Below are positions 48,050-58,594 of a DNA stretch of 64,000 nt, one piece after another. Numbering within the stretch: the first letter of the stretch is position 1; each line of letters starts with the position of its first letter. A model generated the notes under the pieces. That model was not told the origin of the DNA and made no database searches. It saw nothing but the letters and a program-made list of their open reading frames with translations. The stretch is taken from positions 42,269-106,268 of the forward strand of contig MVAQ01000053.1 of NCBI GenBank assembly GCA_014825775.1. Reading direction: 5' to 3'. Position numbers and translations under genes: made by a program. The stretch is from Krasilnikovozyma curviuscula. Taxonomy: Eukaryota > Basidiomycota > Tremellomycetes > Cystofilobasidiales > Mrakiaceae.

Positions 48050-49827
48050 ATGAACACCGTTGCTGTCATCTTTGAAACTGCTCTATTGCGACGAGATGGT
48101 GCTGACAACAGCACCAGCACCGCCGATGAGGACACCTGCAATGCTATTGCTGAACTCGACAGAATTGGTCTGAGAGTAAGTTTCTCCCGTTCAAACCCTT
48201 CCCTCACGAGTTGCACCTCGTGTTTGTAAGCCGACCACCTAACCTGACACACGACACACTGTTTGCTATCACCTCAGGTCGGCATGCTGTTCATTATCCT
48301 TGTGACCAGTTTATTTGGAACTCTCTTCCCGGTGGTCAGCAAACGAGTAACCGTTCTCCGAAACCACGTTCCAGGTAAGCGTTGTGGTCGAACATCTCAA
48401 TGCTGGCCGAGTTCGACACTGATCCATCGATTCTCTTCCGTTTCTTTGTCATCAGCGCTTGTCTTTGAATTCGCGAAGTTTTTTGGCAGTGGTGTTATTT
48501 TGACGACGGGATTCGTCCACTTGCTCGGTGGGCTGCAAATTCTTATGATAGTCTTTGAACAATGCACCGGGGCTGACTCCGGGTTGTTCCCGTCTTGTGA
48601 CAGAACCTGCTGCTGACGGCGAAATTGGAGTCAACAACACAGTATCTGCCGGTGGATGTATCAGTGATGCTTGGGCAGAATACCCATATGCCTTCGGAAT
48701 CTGCCTCGTTTCCCTTTACGTCGCTTTCGTCATGGAGCTGCTGGCTTTCCGCTGGGGTACGCAACGGCTGCAGAAGATCGGTCTTACGATGGGTGATGGA
48801 CACGGCGATGCTTTGCACGAACATGGACATATCATTGCTGATGGCGCCATCCTAGCCAACGGCAGCCGAGTTACCGACGAAAAGAAAGTTGGCGACGAGG
48901 AAAGCTTCGAGGAATTCAGAGACGCCTCCGAGTCCTTGCCCGCTGTTGCTCAAATCATTGTGAGCTTCGTTAGGTTTTGGTTCACTATATGGATACTGAC
49001 GCGTTGTGGTTTACGATTGTATTTCCAGAGTGTTGCTGTTTTGGAGTTTGGTGTCATCTTCCACAGTATCATCATCGGCTTGACTCTCGCTCTCGCTACA
49101 GATGAGGTGAGAATTTCTCTGCCATTGATATTCGCTGGCAAGAGCAAGTCAGATCTGACTGGTTTGCTAATAATCTCTTCACAGTTCAATGTCCTGTGTA
49201 TTGTTATCATCTTCCGTTAGTAAAATCAAGAATACAGTTCTCGCAACCTTGTTTTAAGTTCTTGACGTTCTCTTCTTTATCATCTAGACCAAATGTTTGA
49301 AGGGCTTGGTCTTGGTTCCCGGCTGGCGTTCCTGCAGCTTCCTGCGCGTCTCGGATGGGTTCCTTTCGCGGCCGCTGCTGCATACTCGATTGTTACTCCC
49401 TTGGGTATGGCTATCGGTTTAGGGGTACGTGCATCTCTTTGAGCTCACTTCGAACTCTTTTCTTGAAGCGGACTTTAGTTGTCTTTTGTACTAATATGCC
49501 AATCTTCTTAATGTCCTACTAGGCTAAGGCGACCATCTCCATGAGCTCTGCCAACGCTCAGATTGCTTCCGGTATCTTGGACAGTATCAGTGCTGGTATA
49601 TTAATCTACACTGCCACTGTATGTATACTGCTTCCGCCGTTGTTGGCGAATGGAGTACTAATGAACAAAACTTCTTTCCGCGCGTTCTTTCGCAGGTCGA
49701 GCTGATTGCTCACGAGTTCGTCTTCAACAAGACGTACCACGACTGTTCTACCGGAAAACTTATATTTGCTCTCACCTGCTTCGCACTCGGCGCTGGTTTG
49801 ATGGCTTTGCTTGGAAAGTGGGCGTAA
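48050..49827 (+). CDS. ZIP-family zinc transporter (Zrt1/Zrt2-like)
   Basis: ZIP proteins import Zn(II) into the cytosol from outside or from organelles. From ATG 48050: a short outside N-tail, VGMLFIILVTSLFGTLFPVV (TM1), FEFAKFFGSGVILTTGFVHL (TM2-TM3 start) and YAFGICLVSLYVAFVMELLA (TM3). A His-rich cytosolic loop follows (GDGHGDALHEHGHI), then TM4 VLEFGVIFHSIIIGLTLALA with the metal-site His, TM5 HQMFEGLGLGSRLAFLQL, and TM6-8 ending LGAGLMALLGKWA. The length of about 380 aa is normal. Seven to eight exons are inferred. Introns 48,960-49,028 (69 nt) and 49,107-49,184 (78 nt) flank TM4 and are both in frame without stops. Plasma-membrane localisation is likely but not shown by sequence. Confidence 0.94.
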
Positions 49828-50266
49828 ATCTAAGGCTCTGTCATTTGTTGATTTCTACCTAGACTTCACTCGCGATCCGATTTGATCCCAACCCATCTGC
49901 CTTTTCTTGGCGACGAAAGTTCAGCTTCAGATATAGAATCTGAAAGGTACAAATAGAACGCGTTCTCACTGCAATGGTCAGCGCTCAAAATGAATGCACA
50001 GCCGCGGAGGACGTGGTTTACACAGGCCTCTTGATCAACCAGAAAGATCGTGCCATAGTCAAGCGCGTGACAAGCAATGGCGAGTAACACTGTAATCATT
50101 TTGCGATAAGATCGTGAATTATCAGACGCGAGTCCGTATTTGTAGTGGAACGACTTTTCCACAACTTCTGAGAGATTCCGACCCCCGTTCTAAATTCAGA
50201 TTTTTCCACCATTGGTTTCCTTCACCTAACAACACTCTCCTGCCATTTACCTGTAGCGAAACAAGT
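49828..50266. other. Intergenic, ZIP 3' end and ERG5 promoter
   Basis: 439 bp between tandem genes. No sterol-response element or TATA box can be claimed, and no gene is seen. Confidence 0.4.
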
Positions 50267-52458
50267 ATGTCGCTGGTCAATTCTACAGCACAGTGTGGTT
50301 CTGGAGCGGCTGCCATAAACTTCCAGCTTGGCCACTGGACCTCCTGGATTTCTCAAAACCTCATTGGAACTTTCCTGGCATTGGTATCGACTGTGCTAGT
50401 CATGGAGCAGGTGAGCTGGTGCCTTAGATGTACTGCTTCCAGCCGATCAAGTTCGTCTCACATCTATGTTTACTTTTATCTTCTTCCGGTAGGTCAACTA
50501 CAGGAAAAAGAAAGGGAATCTTCCAGGTCGCTCTTGGACCATTCCAATCATTGGGGCATTCGCAGATAGCTTGATTCCAAGTGGGTTCACCGCCTAGACT
50601 GTCCGACGGGTCACGACGCTGAATTTCTTTGGTCAAACTCGTTAGCGTTGGAGAACTACTCACGGGGTTGGGCGACGGATCTCTCGGTCTCCTCAGTGTT
50701 TCACATTTTCATCTGCATGGCAAACACCAATACTCTTTCCCGTAAGGTATTGAACTCTCCAACATATGCGGAGCCATGTCTGGTTGCGAGCGCAAAACAG
50801 GTCCTCTTGCCAGAGAATTGGTAGGTGGTTAGCTTGTTTCTGGGATTCGATTTCACCCCTGACTTATGTGGTAACAAAGGGTTTTCTTGCACGGCAAAGA
50901 GCACTCTGAGTATAGGCGTTCTCTGAACGGTACTTGTTGCACTCCGATTCCTTTGAAACATTGTTTACAATATGCTGACCATACGTTGTGATGAACCAGT
51001 ACTCTTCACGCGCCGCGCTCTGAGCATCTACCTCCCAGAACAGCAAAAGCTCTACAAGAAGTATTTCTCTCAATGGCTGGACTTGACGAAAGATGGTGCC
51101 AAGGAGATGCTCCTTCAGATGAGGGACTTCAACATGGAAACATCTCTCAAAACTTTCTGTGGACATTATATCTCGGATGAAGCTGGTGCCGTGATCTCTG
51201 AGAAGTACTGGCTCATCACACTCGCTCTAGAGCTCGTCAACTTCCCTTTTGCCTTCCCGGGGTATGTTAACACATGTTCGCTCCGACTCGTTACTGATTG
51301 ATGTGTGACTGCTTTCAGAACCAAGGTTTACAACGCTATTCAAGCTCGAAAGATCGCAATGAAAGCGTTCGAACAAGCAGCTCAAGACTCGAAAGATAAC
51401 ATGGCCAACGGTGGTGAAGTCACGTGCTTAATGGATGCTTGGACAAAGGCAATGATCGATGCTAGAACTGAAGGTAGCGGCGACTTCAAAGATTCAGAGG
51501 AGAGAAGGTCCCTTCAGCGAGAGTTCACGAATCACGAGATTGCCGCTACCGTGTTAAGCTTCATCTTTGCATCTCAGGATGCAACTACCTCGATCTTGAC
51601 CAATGTCTTCCAGCTCCTGGGTGAGTATCTGTTCAGATTTGTCGCAAAGAGCGCGAGCTGTTTATTTATTTGTTTGGCTGACTTCGCTGGATACTGTTTT
51701 TCTCAGCTGATCATCCTGATATACTGGAGAAAGTCAGAGAGGAGCAATACAGAGTTCGACGTGATCTAGATGCTCCTATCACTTTGGAAGACATAGACCA
51801 GATGATCTACACTCGTGCGATGTTGAAGGAGGCGCTGCGATTGCTTCCTCCTGTCATCATGTAAGTTGGTTGCTCTTTCATTTACGTATCACTTACGCTT
51901 TTGACTGACAGATATTACCACCGTCCTAGGGTTCCATACAAGACCCTCAAGCCATTCCCACTCACCCCTACGTACACTGTTCCTAAAGGCACCATGTTGA
52001 TCCCAACCTTCTGGCCTTCACTCCATGATGCTGAGGTGTACCCTGAGCCTGATGCTTTCATTCCTGAGAGATGGATTGACAAATTCGAAGGTAAAGCAGA
52101 AGGTCAGTTCCATGTCTTCTCTCCGCTTCTCTGGAGCAACCCCTGACGCATCTTGTCGCAACCAAGCCAACCCTAAAAATTACATGGTTTGGGGTGTCGG
52201 GGCGCACAAGTGTATCGGGAATGAGTTTGCTACCATGCATGTGGTCTCTTGTATAGCAACAGCAGCGGTTCAGCTGAATTGGGAGCACAAAGTTACTCCA
52301 GACTCTTACAAGCAACAGTCAGTTTTCCAGGTTGTTTTGATTTTGACTTATAAAAGGTTCTGAGATTCTTTGCACTTCATAGGATCATTGCATGCGTGTT
52401 CCCCAAAGACAACCTTCACCTCGAATTCACTCCTCGGCCTAAGCCAACCGAGCTGTAG
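50267..52458 (+). CDS. ERG5: Sterol C-22 desaturase, cytochrome P450 (CYP61)
   Basis: Erg5 introduces the C-22(23) double bond of the sterol side chain, a late ergosterol step in the ER. ATG 50267 opens a luminal tail and a single membrane anchor ([16 protein letters not shown]), then [21 protein letters not shown]450 signatures in order: I-helix [21 protein letters not shown]-helix [11 protein letters not shown] (ExxR), PERF-type [12 protein letters not shown], and the haem loop [16 protein letters not shown] with its axial Cys. Substrate-recognition segments [17 protein letters not shown] and [17 protein letters not shown] match CYP61 rather than CYP51. The C-terminus [19 protein letters not shown] ends at 52458. 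About ten exons give roughly 530 aa. Confidence 0.95.
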
Positions 52459-52628
52459 ATATCGAAGGAGTATGACTGAGATGGTGGTCACAATCTCGCG
52501 GAAAAATGAGAACGATGAACAAGAGGATGGAATTTAGGGTTATAGAGTGATCAGAAACCGAAAATCCATGATTAAATGGTGAACTGGTAAACGTGAAAGG
52601 TGTCGTAGAAAGCTTGTGATCAGAAGTC

Positions 52629-53763
52629 TCATTTAGGAAGGACGTGCCCTGGTTTACTGATCAGGTAGCCTTTCAGCTTTGCTGCATCTTCACTCTTTTT
52701 GCCCTGCGTAAATTGACACAATGTCCAAGGTGAGTTCGAACCAGACTCTAAAACGCAAGGGGAGCAACTCACAAGTCCGCTACTTCCACCAAAGCTTACC
52801 CCTCTCATCTTGTCTGAGAACCCTCCTTTTCCTAATAAGAAATTACCCCTCTTCGTACCGGCTTCAGTCTCCGCTAGTACCTCTGGAGTGCCTGGAAAGT
52901 AACTCTCCTTCACTTTGGAACCAACCGAGTACGTGAGACTGGGCGGGGACAACGACGTGAGGTTTTCCCAAGAGAAGATAAGTCGATCAGCTTTCGCTTT
53001 CGTAAAAAAGACACCCTGCGCGATCAAATTGACTTGTGAGTAAGTACAGAGAACGGTTGGTACAGATAATGAGGCAAAGAAGATCCTCAAGACGTACGAT
53101 CGCGGCGTTGAAGCAACCCATGATGAAGAGATACCAAGAACCGATTTGGAGGAAAAGATTAGTGACTGGATGGGCGAGCATGGACGATGCGACGAAGCAC
53201 TGGGTAAAGCCCAGGAATCCGAGTCCATGGTTGGGTCCGAGAGGAGGAAGATAGTCTTCCAGCTTCTTTCGACCCAACGAACACATCCCGCCTACTTCAG
53301 CGATCACCCCAACTGTAAGGACGACGAGCAAGACGAGGGCATTGAAGACGGCGTAGAAAGGGCCACCAATTTGGTTTGGGATCTACGAAGGAAAGACAAT
53401 TTAGGAATCAAGTGGACGAAGGTGGCCGTCCGATGCTCCAATGCTCACAGACGAGTTTTGAATGAAAGTTAGTTTCGTGTCCGTCTCTTCTCCAGTAGTA
53501 GAAGAAGAGGAGTGACCTGAGTCCTTCGATCCGTAAGCAATCCAAGAATCCACTGCTTTCAGATCTCTACCAAGAATAAAGATGAGAATTGTCAGCAATA
53601 TTCAGCCTCACGTCGTGAAAGAAGCTGACACCGACGAAATCATTCGCCACATCACCCCGGCAAAGACAAGAATCATCGAGACTATGGAAAGAGCCCGGAC
53701 AACGTTCAAACCAATAAAAGTAATACCCTTTGCAGGGCGGTACGCTGAAATGAGACTGGTCAT
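52629..53763 (-). CDS. Four-span membrane protein of the basidiomycete DUF7598 type
   Basis: The function is unknown. ATG 53763 gives MTSLISAYRPAKGITFIGLN and VVRALSIVSMILVFAGVMW (TM1). Spliced onward: DLKAVDSWIAYGSKDS, then IPNQIGGPFYAVFNALVLLV (TM2), IAEVGGMCSLGRKKLEDYLP, GPNHGLGFLGFTQCFVASSM (TM3) and WYLFIMGCFNAAI (TM4). The soluble tail includes FSWENLTSLSPPSLTYSV, ends HVLPK at 52629, and is Ser/Gly/Lys-rich. Six exons give about 270 aa. The FIGLNxVRxLSI start, PNQxGGPFxAVxN and GLGxLGxxQC motifs recall a family annotated as DUF7598 in agaric and tremelloid genomes; that is from memory. Intron 52,704-52,772 (69 nt) is stop-free and in frame. Confidence 0.7.
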
Positions 53764-54317
53764 GGTAGAATGAAAATCAAAGGGGATGTGATGCGGCCGG
53801 CGCGTTTGGTGCCGTGCAGTGAATGAAGATGGTGAAAGTGAAGCCAGTAAAGGTAGGTACTGATTATGTTGATGGGGAAGCTGACCAGGAAGAAACAAAG
53901 GGCCTTTATATGGACTCTGAAAGAAAGATATGGGCCTTAATAGGGCAAAAAAGAAGGCATCTGAAACGCTAGGTAAACAAAGAGAAGCTGTAACTCCGAC
54001 CGACACGATGTTGGATACATCGGCAGCACAATGAAAGGAGCCATGCATAGCCTTTCCAGAAATATCAGTCAGTCCTGTGTTAGCGCTCTCGAACTCCTTT
54101 GAGTGATCATTGCCAAAGTCAAAGCTTCTTCCCGGTCGACAGCTGCCCTTTCAATTGTCCCTCCTCGCAGTCCGAAATAGTGATCTATATACAACGGCTA
54201 GACTAGAGCACACTCTATCCGTTGATTTTTCTTCAGCATTGCAACCAGACAGGTCGACAACGTTGAAGGGAGTGTTGAGGTAAGGTGGATGAAGGCGGAG
54301 GGGAGAGCGGAATATGA
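53764..54317. promoter_or_regulatory. Intergenic, promoter of the DUF7598-type gene
   Basis: 554 bp between tandem minus-strand genes. TATAAAGG on the minus strand (53903-53910) lies about 140 bp before the ATG and is a plausible TATA box. The rest holds the MIC19 3' UTR. No gene is seen. Confidence 0.45.
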
Positions 54318-55322
54318 TTATCGCAGCTTGGCAACAAATCCCTACAAATGAGGCCACGGACAATGATTAGTAACAGATCAATGGTTGATACGGTCCTTCA
54401 AGTGAAGTAGTTTTCCGCCGAGCTCTAACCGCAAGGTGTCCATGAGGTATAGCGGCGAGGACGGGACGGCAAAGACAAGGAGAAGTATTAGACAATCGAC
54501 ATACCTCTTCTAGCTTGCTCACAGCTTCCTTAAAGTCTGAGGTCTCTTTATAGCAGTTCAGAGGCGTTTTGGAATTGGATCTGAAAGTCACAAATGCAAA
54601 GAATTAGCTGCAAGTCCACCTCAACCAATCTAGCGCAGAAAACCACCAGCAACGGGTGGCTCCTTATTGGAGCAAACCCTAAATGCCAGAGTTGAGCAAA
54701 ATCAACCACTCACAGAAGACAGTTCTTCACGGCATCTTCCTTTTCTTTCACGTCACCGCCAACTGACACCGCGCTACCAAACCTGTCCTTCAACTCCTGA
54801 ACTTTCTTCGTCACCTCCTCTAGATCCTCCTTCAACAACAGGCTGTTGGCCGATGAGCTTCCTTCCTTGCCAAGGTTTTCCTTCTCGAGTTCCGCCGCCA
54901 GGCGGGCTTGAATTTCAGATTCTTGAGCACGAACTTTAGAGAGAGATTTCGCTAAGAGAGAACTGATGTGAGAGCTGAGGGATATTTGAAAGTAAAGTCA
55001 AGAGCGAAGAAACGACCGAATCAGCGGTCGGTGGAGAGGATGACGGGCAGGAAAAAACGAGTGGTCTTTCAAATCTCTCGAGCTTTGACTCACTCTAAAG
55101 ATGATTGTCTAGCTGGTGATGGATCTGTGGAGTTTGTGGACTCATTAAGTTGGGATATAAGAGCAGGGGAGAACTGAACAAAGTGGAACAAGGCGTCAGA
55201 ACAAACTCTACATCTGCGGTCGGATTTCTTCTGGAGGAGAAACTCACGTTGACGGTCCCTTCGGTGGATTCAGGGTAGAAGACCTTCTCGGAATCTACGA
55301 CAGACGACTGTGAGGCACCCAT
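54318..55322 (-). CDS. MIC19: MICOS subunit Mic19 (CHCH-type)
   Basis: Mic19 is a peripheral inner-membrane protein of the MICOS complex that shapes cristae junctions. ATG 55322 gives MGASQSSVVDSEKVFYPES, with Gly2 as an N-myristoylation site, as in the family. The middle is a charged coiled coil (SSLLAKSLSKVRAQESEIQA, LAAELEKENLGKEG, LLKEDLEEVTKKVQELKDRF). The CHCH-like end is AVKNCLLSNSKTPLNCYKE, a single CX10C pair, then FKEAVSKLEEGFVAKLR and TAA at 54318-54320. Fungal Mic19 has one such cysteine pair, whereas animal Mic19 has two CX9C pairs. The length of about 185 aa fits. Six exons are inferred. Confidence 0.88.
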
Positions 55323-55606
55323 GTCGTCGAGTTCTACCTTGACAGAAGCTAGGAATCTGCGAGGGAGTGAGGGAAGAGAGGATCATTGCGCATAGAAATA
55401 GAAGTCGCAGAGACCAGGCGATTGAGAATATCGCCAGTTTTTCGAGTTTCCTTGAAAGGGTTTATCGATTCTATGGAGGAATTGAAATAGGAAACTGATT
55501 CAAGAGATGCTGTTAACCAGGAAATTAGTTCATGGGGTCAACCTACCATCTCGAGTCGTCCCATTTTCCTGCGCTCATGCAGCCAACCAGCACAACCTCA
55601 AATACC
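55323..55606. promoter_or_regulatory. Divergent promoter region, MIC19 / ERG8
   Basis: 284 bp between divergent start codons. In-frame ATGs at 55532 and 55577 precede the chosen ERG8 start, so the ERG8 leader may be shorter than drawn. Confidence 0.45.
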
Positions 55607-57536
55607 ATGAAGACCACAGCAGTGTCAGCACCCGGCAAAGTCCTGATAGCAGGAGGGTATCTTGTTCTCGACAGGACGTATACTGGCCTGGTTATCGGCA
55701 CCAGCAGCAGGTTCTACACCGTCATCAAGGCAAACGGAACGACAAAGATCGAAAACGCGTCCATAACTGTCAAATCACCCCAATTCCTCGAATCTGAATG
55801 GACGTACCAGCTCTCACCATCTCCTGAACATAGCCCAAACAGGATTGAGCTCAGTCAACCGGCAGCTGAGAAGGAAGGGAAGAACAAGTTTGTCCAGTTG
55901 GCTTTGGAGAAATGTATTCAGCTTGCGGTTGAAATGCTGGGATTTGAGAAGGTTTGGGATGAGCTTCATGGTGGAACTGGAATCTGGATTGTTGGAGACA
56001 ATGATTTCTACTCACAGAGAGCTCAGGTATGCTTCTTTATCTTAATTGTCATTGGCTTCCGAAACCTTGGGTTGACCACTCTCAAAAATATCTTTGGTCA
56101 TTACAAACAGCTATCAAAGAGAAACCTACCAACAACGACATCATCTCTCTTACTCCTCCCACCGTTTTGTCCTTCCAGCGGTACCCTCTCATCCGTGCAT
56201 AAGACTGGTCTAGGATCATCAGCCGCCCTCATAACATCCCTTGTCGCATCCCTGCTCCTCCACCTCAACGTCGTCTCAGACCCATCAACGATCACCCAGG
56301 AAAGAGAACTTATCCACAATACGGCCCAGTTTATCCATTGTTTCGCCCAGGGGAAGATTGGTAGTGGATTCGATGTATCGTCTGCGGTGTATGGTAATCA
56401 GATCTACAAGCGATTCTCACCGACCGTGCTGGAGCCATTGATGAAGACAGATTCTTCTGTGAGTAGAACACACACACACACTCTCTCTCTGTGCTTGTGA
56501 GAGAGAAACTGACAGCTTCAATGTTCAGGTCGCACTCTACCCAACCCTTTCATCAAAAGAAGCCTGGGACTGTTCTGCAAAACCCTTCGTCCTCCCACCT
56601 GGTCTGAAGCTCCTTCTCGCAGATGTCGACGCTGGCTCTGATTCACCATCCATGGCCGGCAAAGTCCTGAAATGGAGGAAAGATAACGCTGCTGAAGGTA
56701 TGTATTTCTTCTTTTTAATTTCGACGGCGGCGGCGCTCGGACCTTCATTCTAATGTCTATTTTCTTCTAGCCGAAGCGCTATGGACTAAGATCTCAAATG
56801 CAAATGAAGCTTTTACATCCGCTCTCAGCACGCTGAACGCGCTGTCGGAAGAGCTGGGGGCCGAGGAGTACGAGACGGAGCTATGGGCGCTGTCTTCCGT
56901 AATCATCTCGACGTCTGTGCCGCCGAACCCGTCGCCCAACAAATTGCTCAAGGCGCTTGAAGCAATCCGAGAGCAGGCCCTTGTCAGTAATCTTCGTTTC
57001 GTTTTAACTTCAAAGCTGGCACCTTTTCTCAGTTTAGACTGACACCCCCCTGTTGATTGTTGCATTTGCTGCGCAAATCATCTACAGAAAATCAGAGCGA
57101 GCATGAAGGTGCTAGGTGACCTTGCTGGTGTCCCTATTGAGCCCGCAGGCCAGACAGAAATTATAGACGCCTGTATGGCTCTGCCGGGTGTCGTTGGAGG
57201 AGGTGTACCGGGAGGTGAGTTTGCACAGCGATCGCGTCAAACCCTTTCCTCGTCGCGCTGAGCTGACGCACGCTCTCGATGACTCTAGCCGGAGGATACG
57301 ATGCGCTTTGGATTTTGGTCATCTCTCCGATCAGTAATACCGACGCGGTGGACACCGTCTCGCAGGAGGTCGAGAACCTCTGGCTTGGTTGGGACAAAAT
57401 GAGTGTTTGTCCGCTGCTGAGCACTGCTTCACCTGTCGGGGGTGGGCTGAGCGTCATCGGTGATATCGAGGACGTCAAGGGCTTGCCTGGGGTCGTCAAG
57501 TCGACTCTGCTGGGGGATCAATACTTGGAGATATGA
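55607..57536 (+). CDS. ERG8: Phosphomevalonate kinase (mevalonate pathway, GHMP kinase)
   Basis: Erg8 converts mevalonate-5-phosphate to the diphosphate using ATP, feeding isoprenoid and ergosterol synthesis. MKTTAVSAPGKVLIAGGYLV is the GHMP-kinase start. I chose ATG 55607, which has an A at -3 and begins at the family's usual site; in-frame ATGs at 55532 and 55577 would add 25 or 10 residues. The ATP loop is VHKTGLGSSAALITSLVASL. Later motifs are GKIGSGFDVSSAVYG, VALYPTLSSKEAWDC, GLKLLLADVDAGSDSPSMAG and the C-terminal GHMP box GVVGGGVPGAGGYDALWILV. The stop is at 57536; about 500 aa. Intron 56,027-56,110 is 84 nt, stop-free and in frame. The next intron, starting at 56,461, holds CA and CT repeats. 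Confidence 0.95.
56470..56490. repeat. (CA)n(CT)n microsatellite in an ERG8 intron
   Basis: ACACACACACA followed directly by CTCTCTCTCT, 9 nt into the intron. It is short (5-6 units of each) and may vary in length between strains. Confidence 0.9.
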
Positions 57537-58594
57537 ATGAAAAATGGGTGCGAGAAAGGGGTCGATGAACTGGCGGATAAGGTTAGGCTCGGTACCTATT
57601 GCGATTGGGCTGTCTCTGCGATGGCATCCGTGTAGTCAAGAAGACTTCTGAGTTGTTGTTTTTTTGTTGAATGAGAAAGAGTGACCAACAATCCATCCAT
57701 AGAAGGTAAACAACTATGACGACCAAAAGCTTGGGCGGTCAAAGCTTGTTTGACGCAATGCTCTACAGGGGTTCGTTGCAAGCATGCTCATAATTAAAGC
57801 TCCTTTCTCTCCCTCCCTTTTTTCAAGTCGACCACATCCTCCTACTCCTCACCGTCAAACAGTTCACCACTACTTTCCATAAAACACGAGAGCAGACACC
57901 GTCGTCGAGCAACCTTCGCGACTATTGCTGGGCTGCCACGCAGAGAAAGCAGCGACGCGGGGTAAAGAGAGCGTGGCGCGCCAGCCAAACGGGCCATCGA
58001 CCCCTTCCCCTTTTTCTCCCCTTCTCATACATCCGTTCTGGATTCGTGTTTCTCAGACGACGAACCAGGTATAGAGACAGACACAGCCGTATACATCGTG
58101 AGCTGCTCTGCTGTTCTCTTGCATCGTTATCGCTGTGGGAAGCGAAAGCTGAGCCAGAGTTCTGCGTCGCGTTTGAGACAGCCAAAGTGGACGTGGGACG
58201 TGGCTCTGTCAACTTTGATCACCAACAACGTTCATCGACTTTCAATTAAAGCTGAACGGTACATCACTGTTTCCAGCCTTCGACAAAGTTAATTCCTCCG
58301 GTCCAGGTCAGAGCTTCTCCAGTAAAAAACCCGTGTGTCTCTCAACATACCCTCGATACTCATTGCCATTTCCATTCCTCTGTGTTGCTGTTCGTCGACC
58401 CGTCTCTATGGTCCTATCGTTACAGGGTTCACGCTACTAGCCCACTATCGAGTCCAACCCAGTAGCGCATGATCGGCAGGTCTAGCCGTCATACCAGGCT
58501 TCGCACCCACCTAGTTTTTTTTTGCTGCTTGCTTTGGTAGTCTCTCAACTTCACATACCACCAACAGGCAACGACTGCTTGTATAGGAAGTAAC
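57537..58594. promoter_or_regulatory. Long intergenic region, ERG8 3' end to LIM gene leader
   Basis: 1,058 bp, the longest gap in the window. Pyrimidine-rich blocks at about 57,795-57,880 and 58,370-58,420 suggest a long leader or promoter for the LIM gene. Short open frames on both strands lack domains and are not called. An unannotated non-coding RNA is possible. Confidence 0.4.

Noticed and set aside
52720..52760. tRNA-like GAGTTCGAACCAGACTC segment
   Set aside because: It has a T-loop-like GTTCGAAC core, but no acceptor, D or anticodon stems can be drawn around it. It is inside the intron of the DUF7598-type gene.
57596..57781. 61-codon minus-strand frame in the ERG8-LIM gap
   Set aside because: Short, no domain, no signal or conserved feature; expected by chance in a 1-kb gap.
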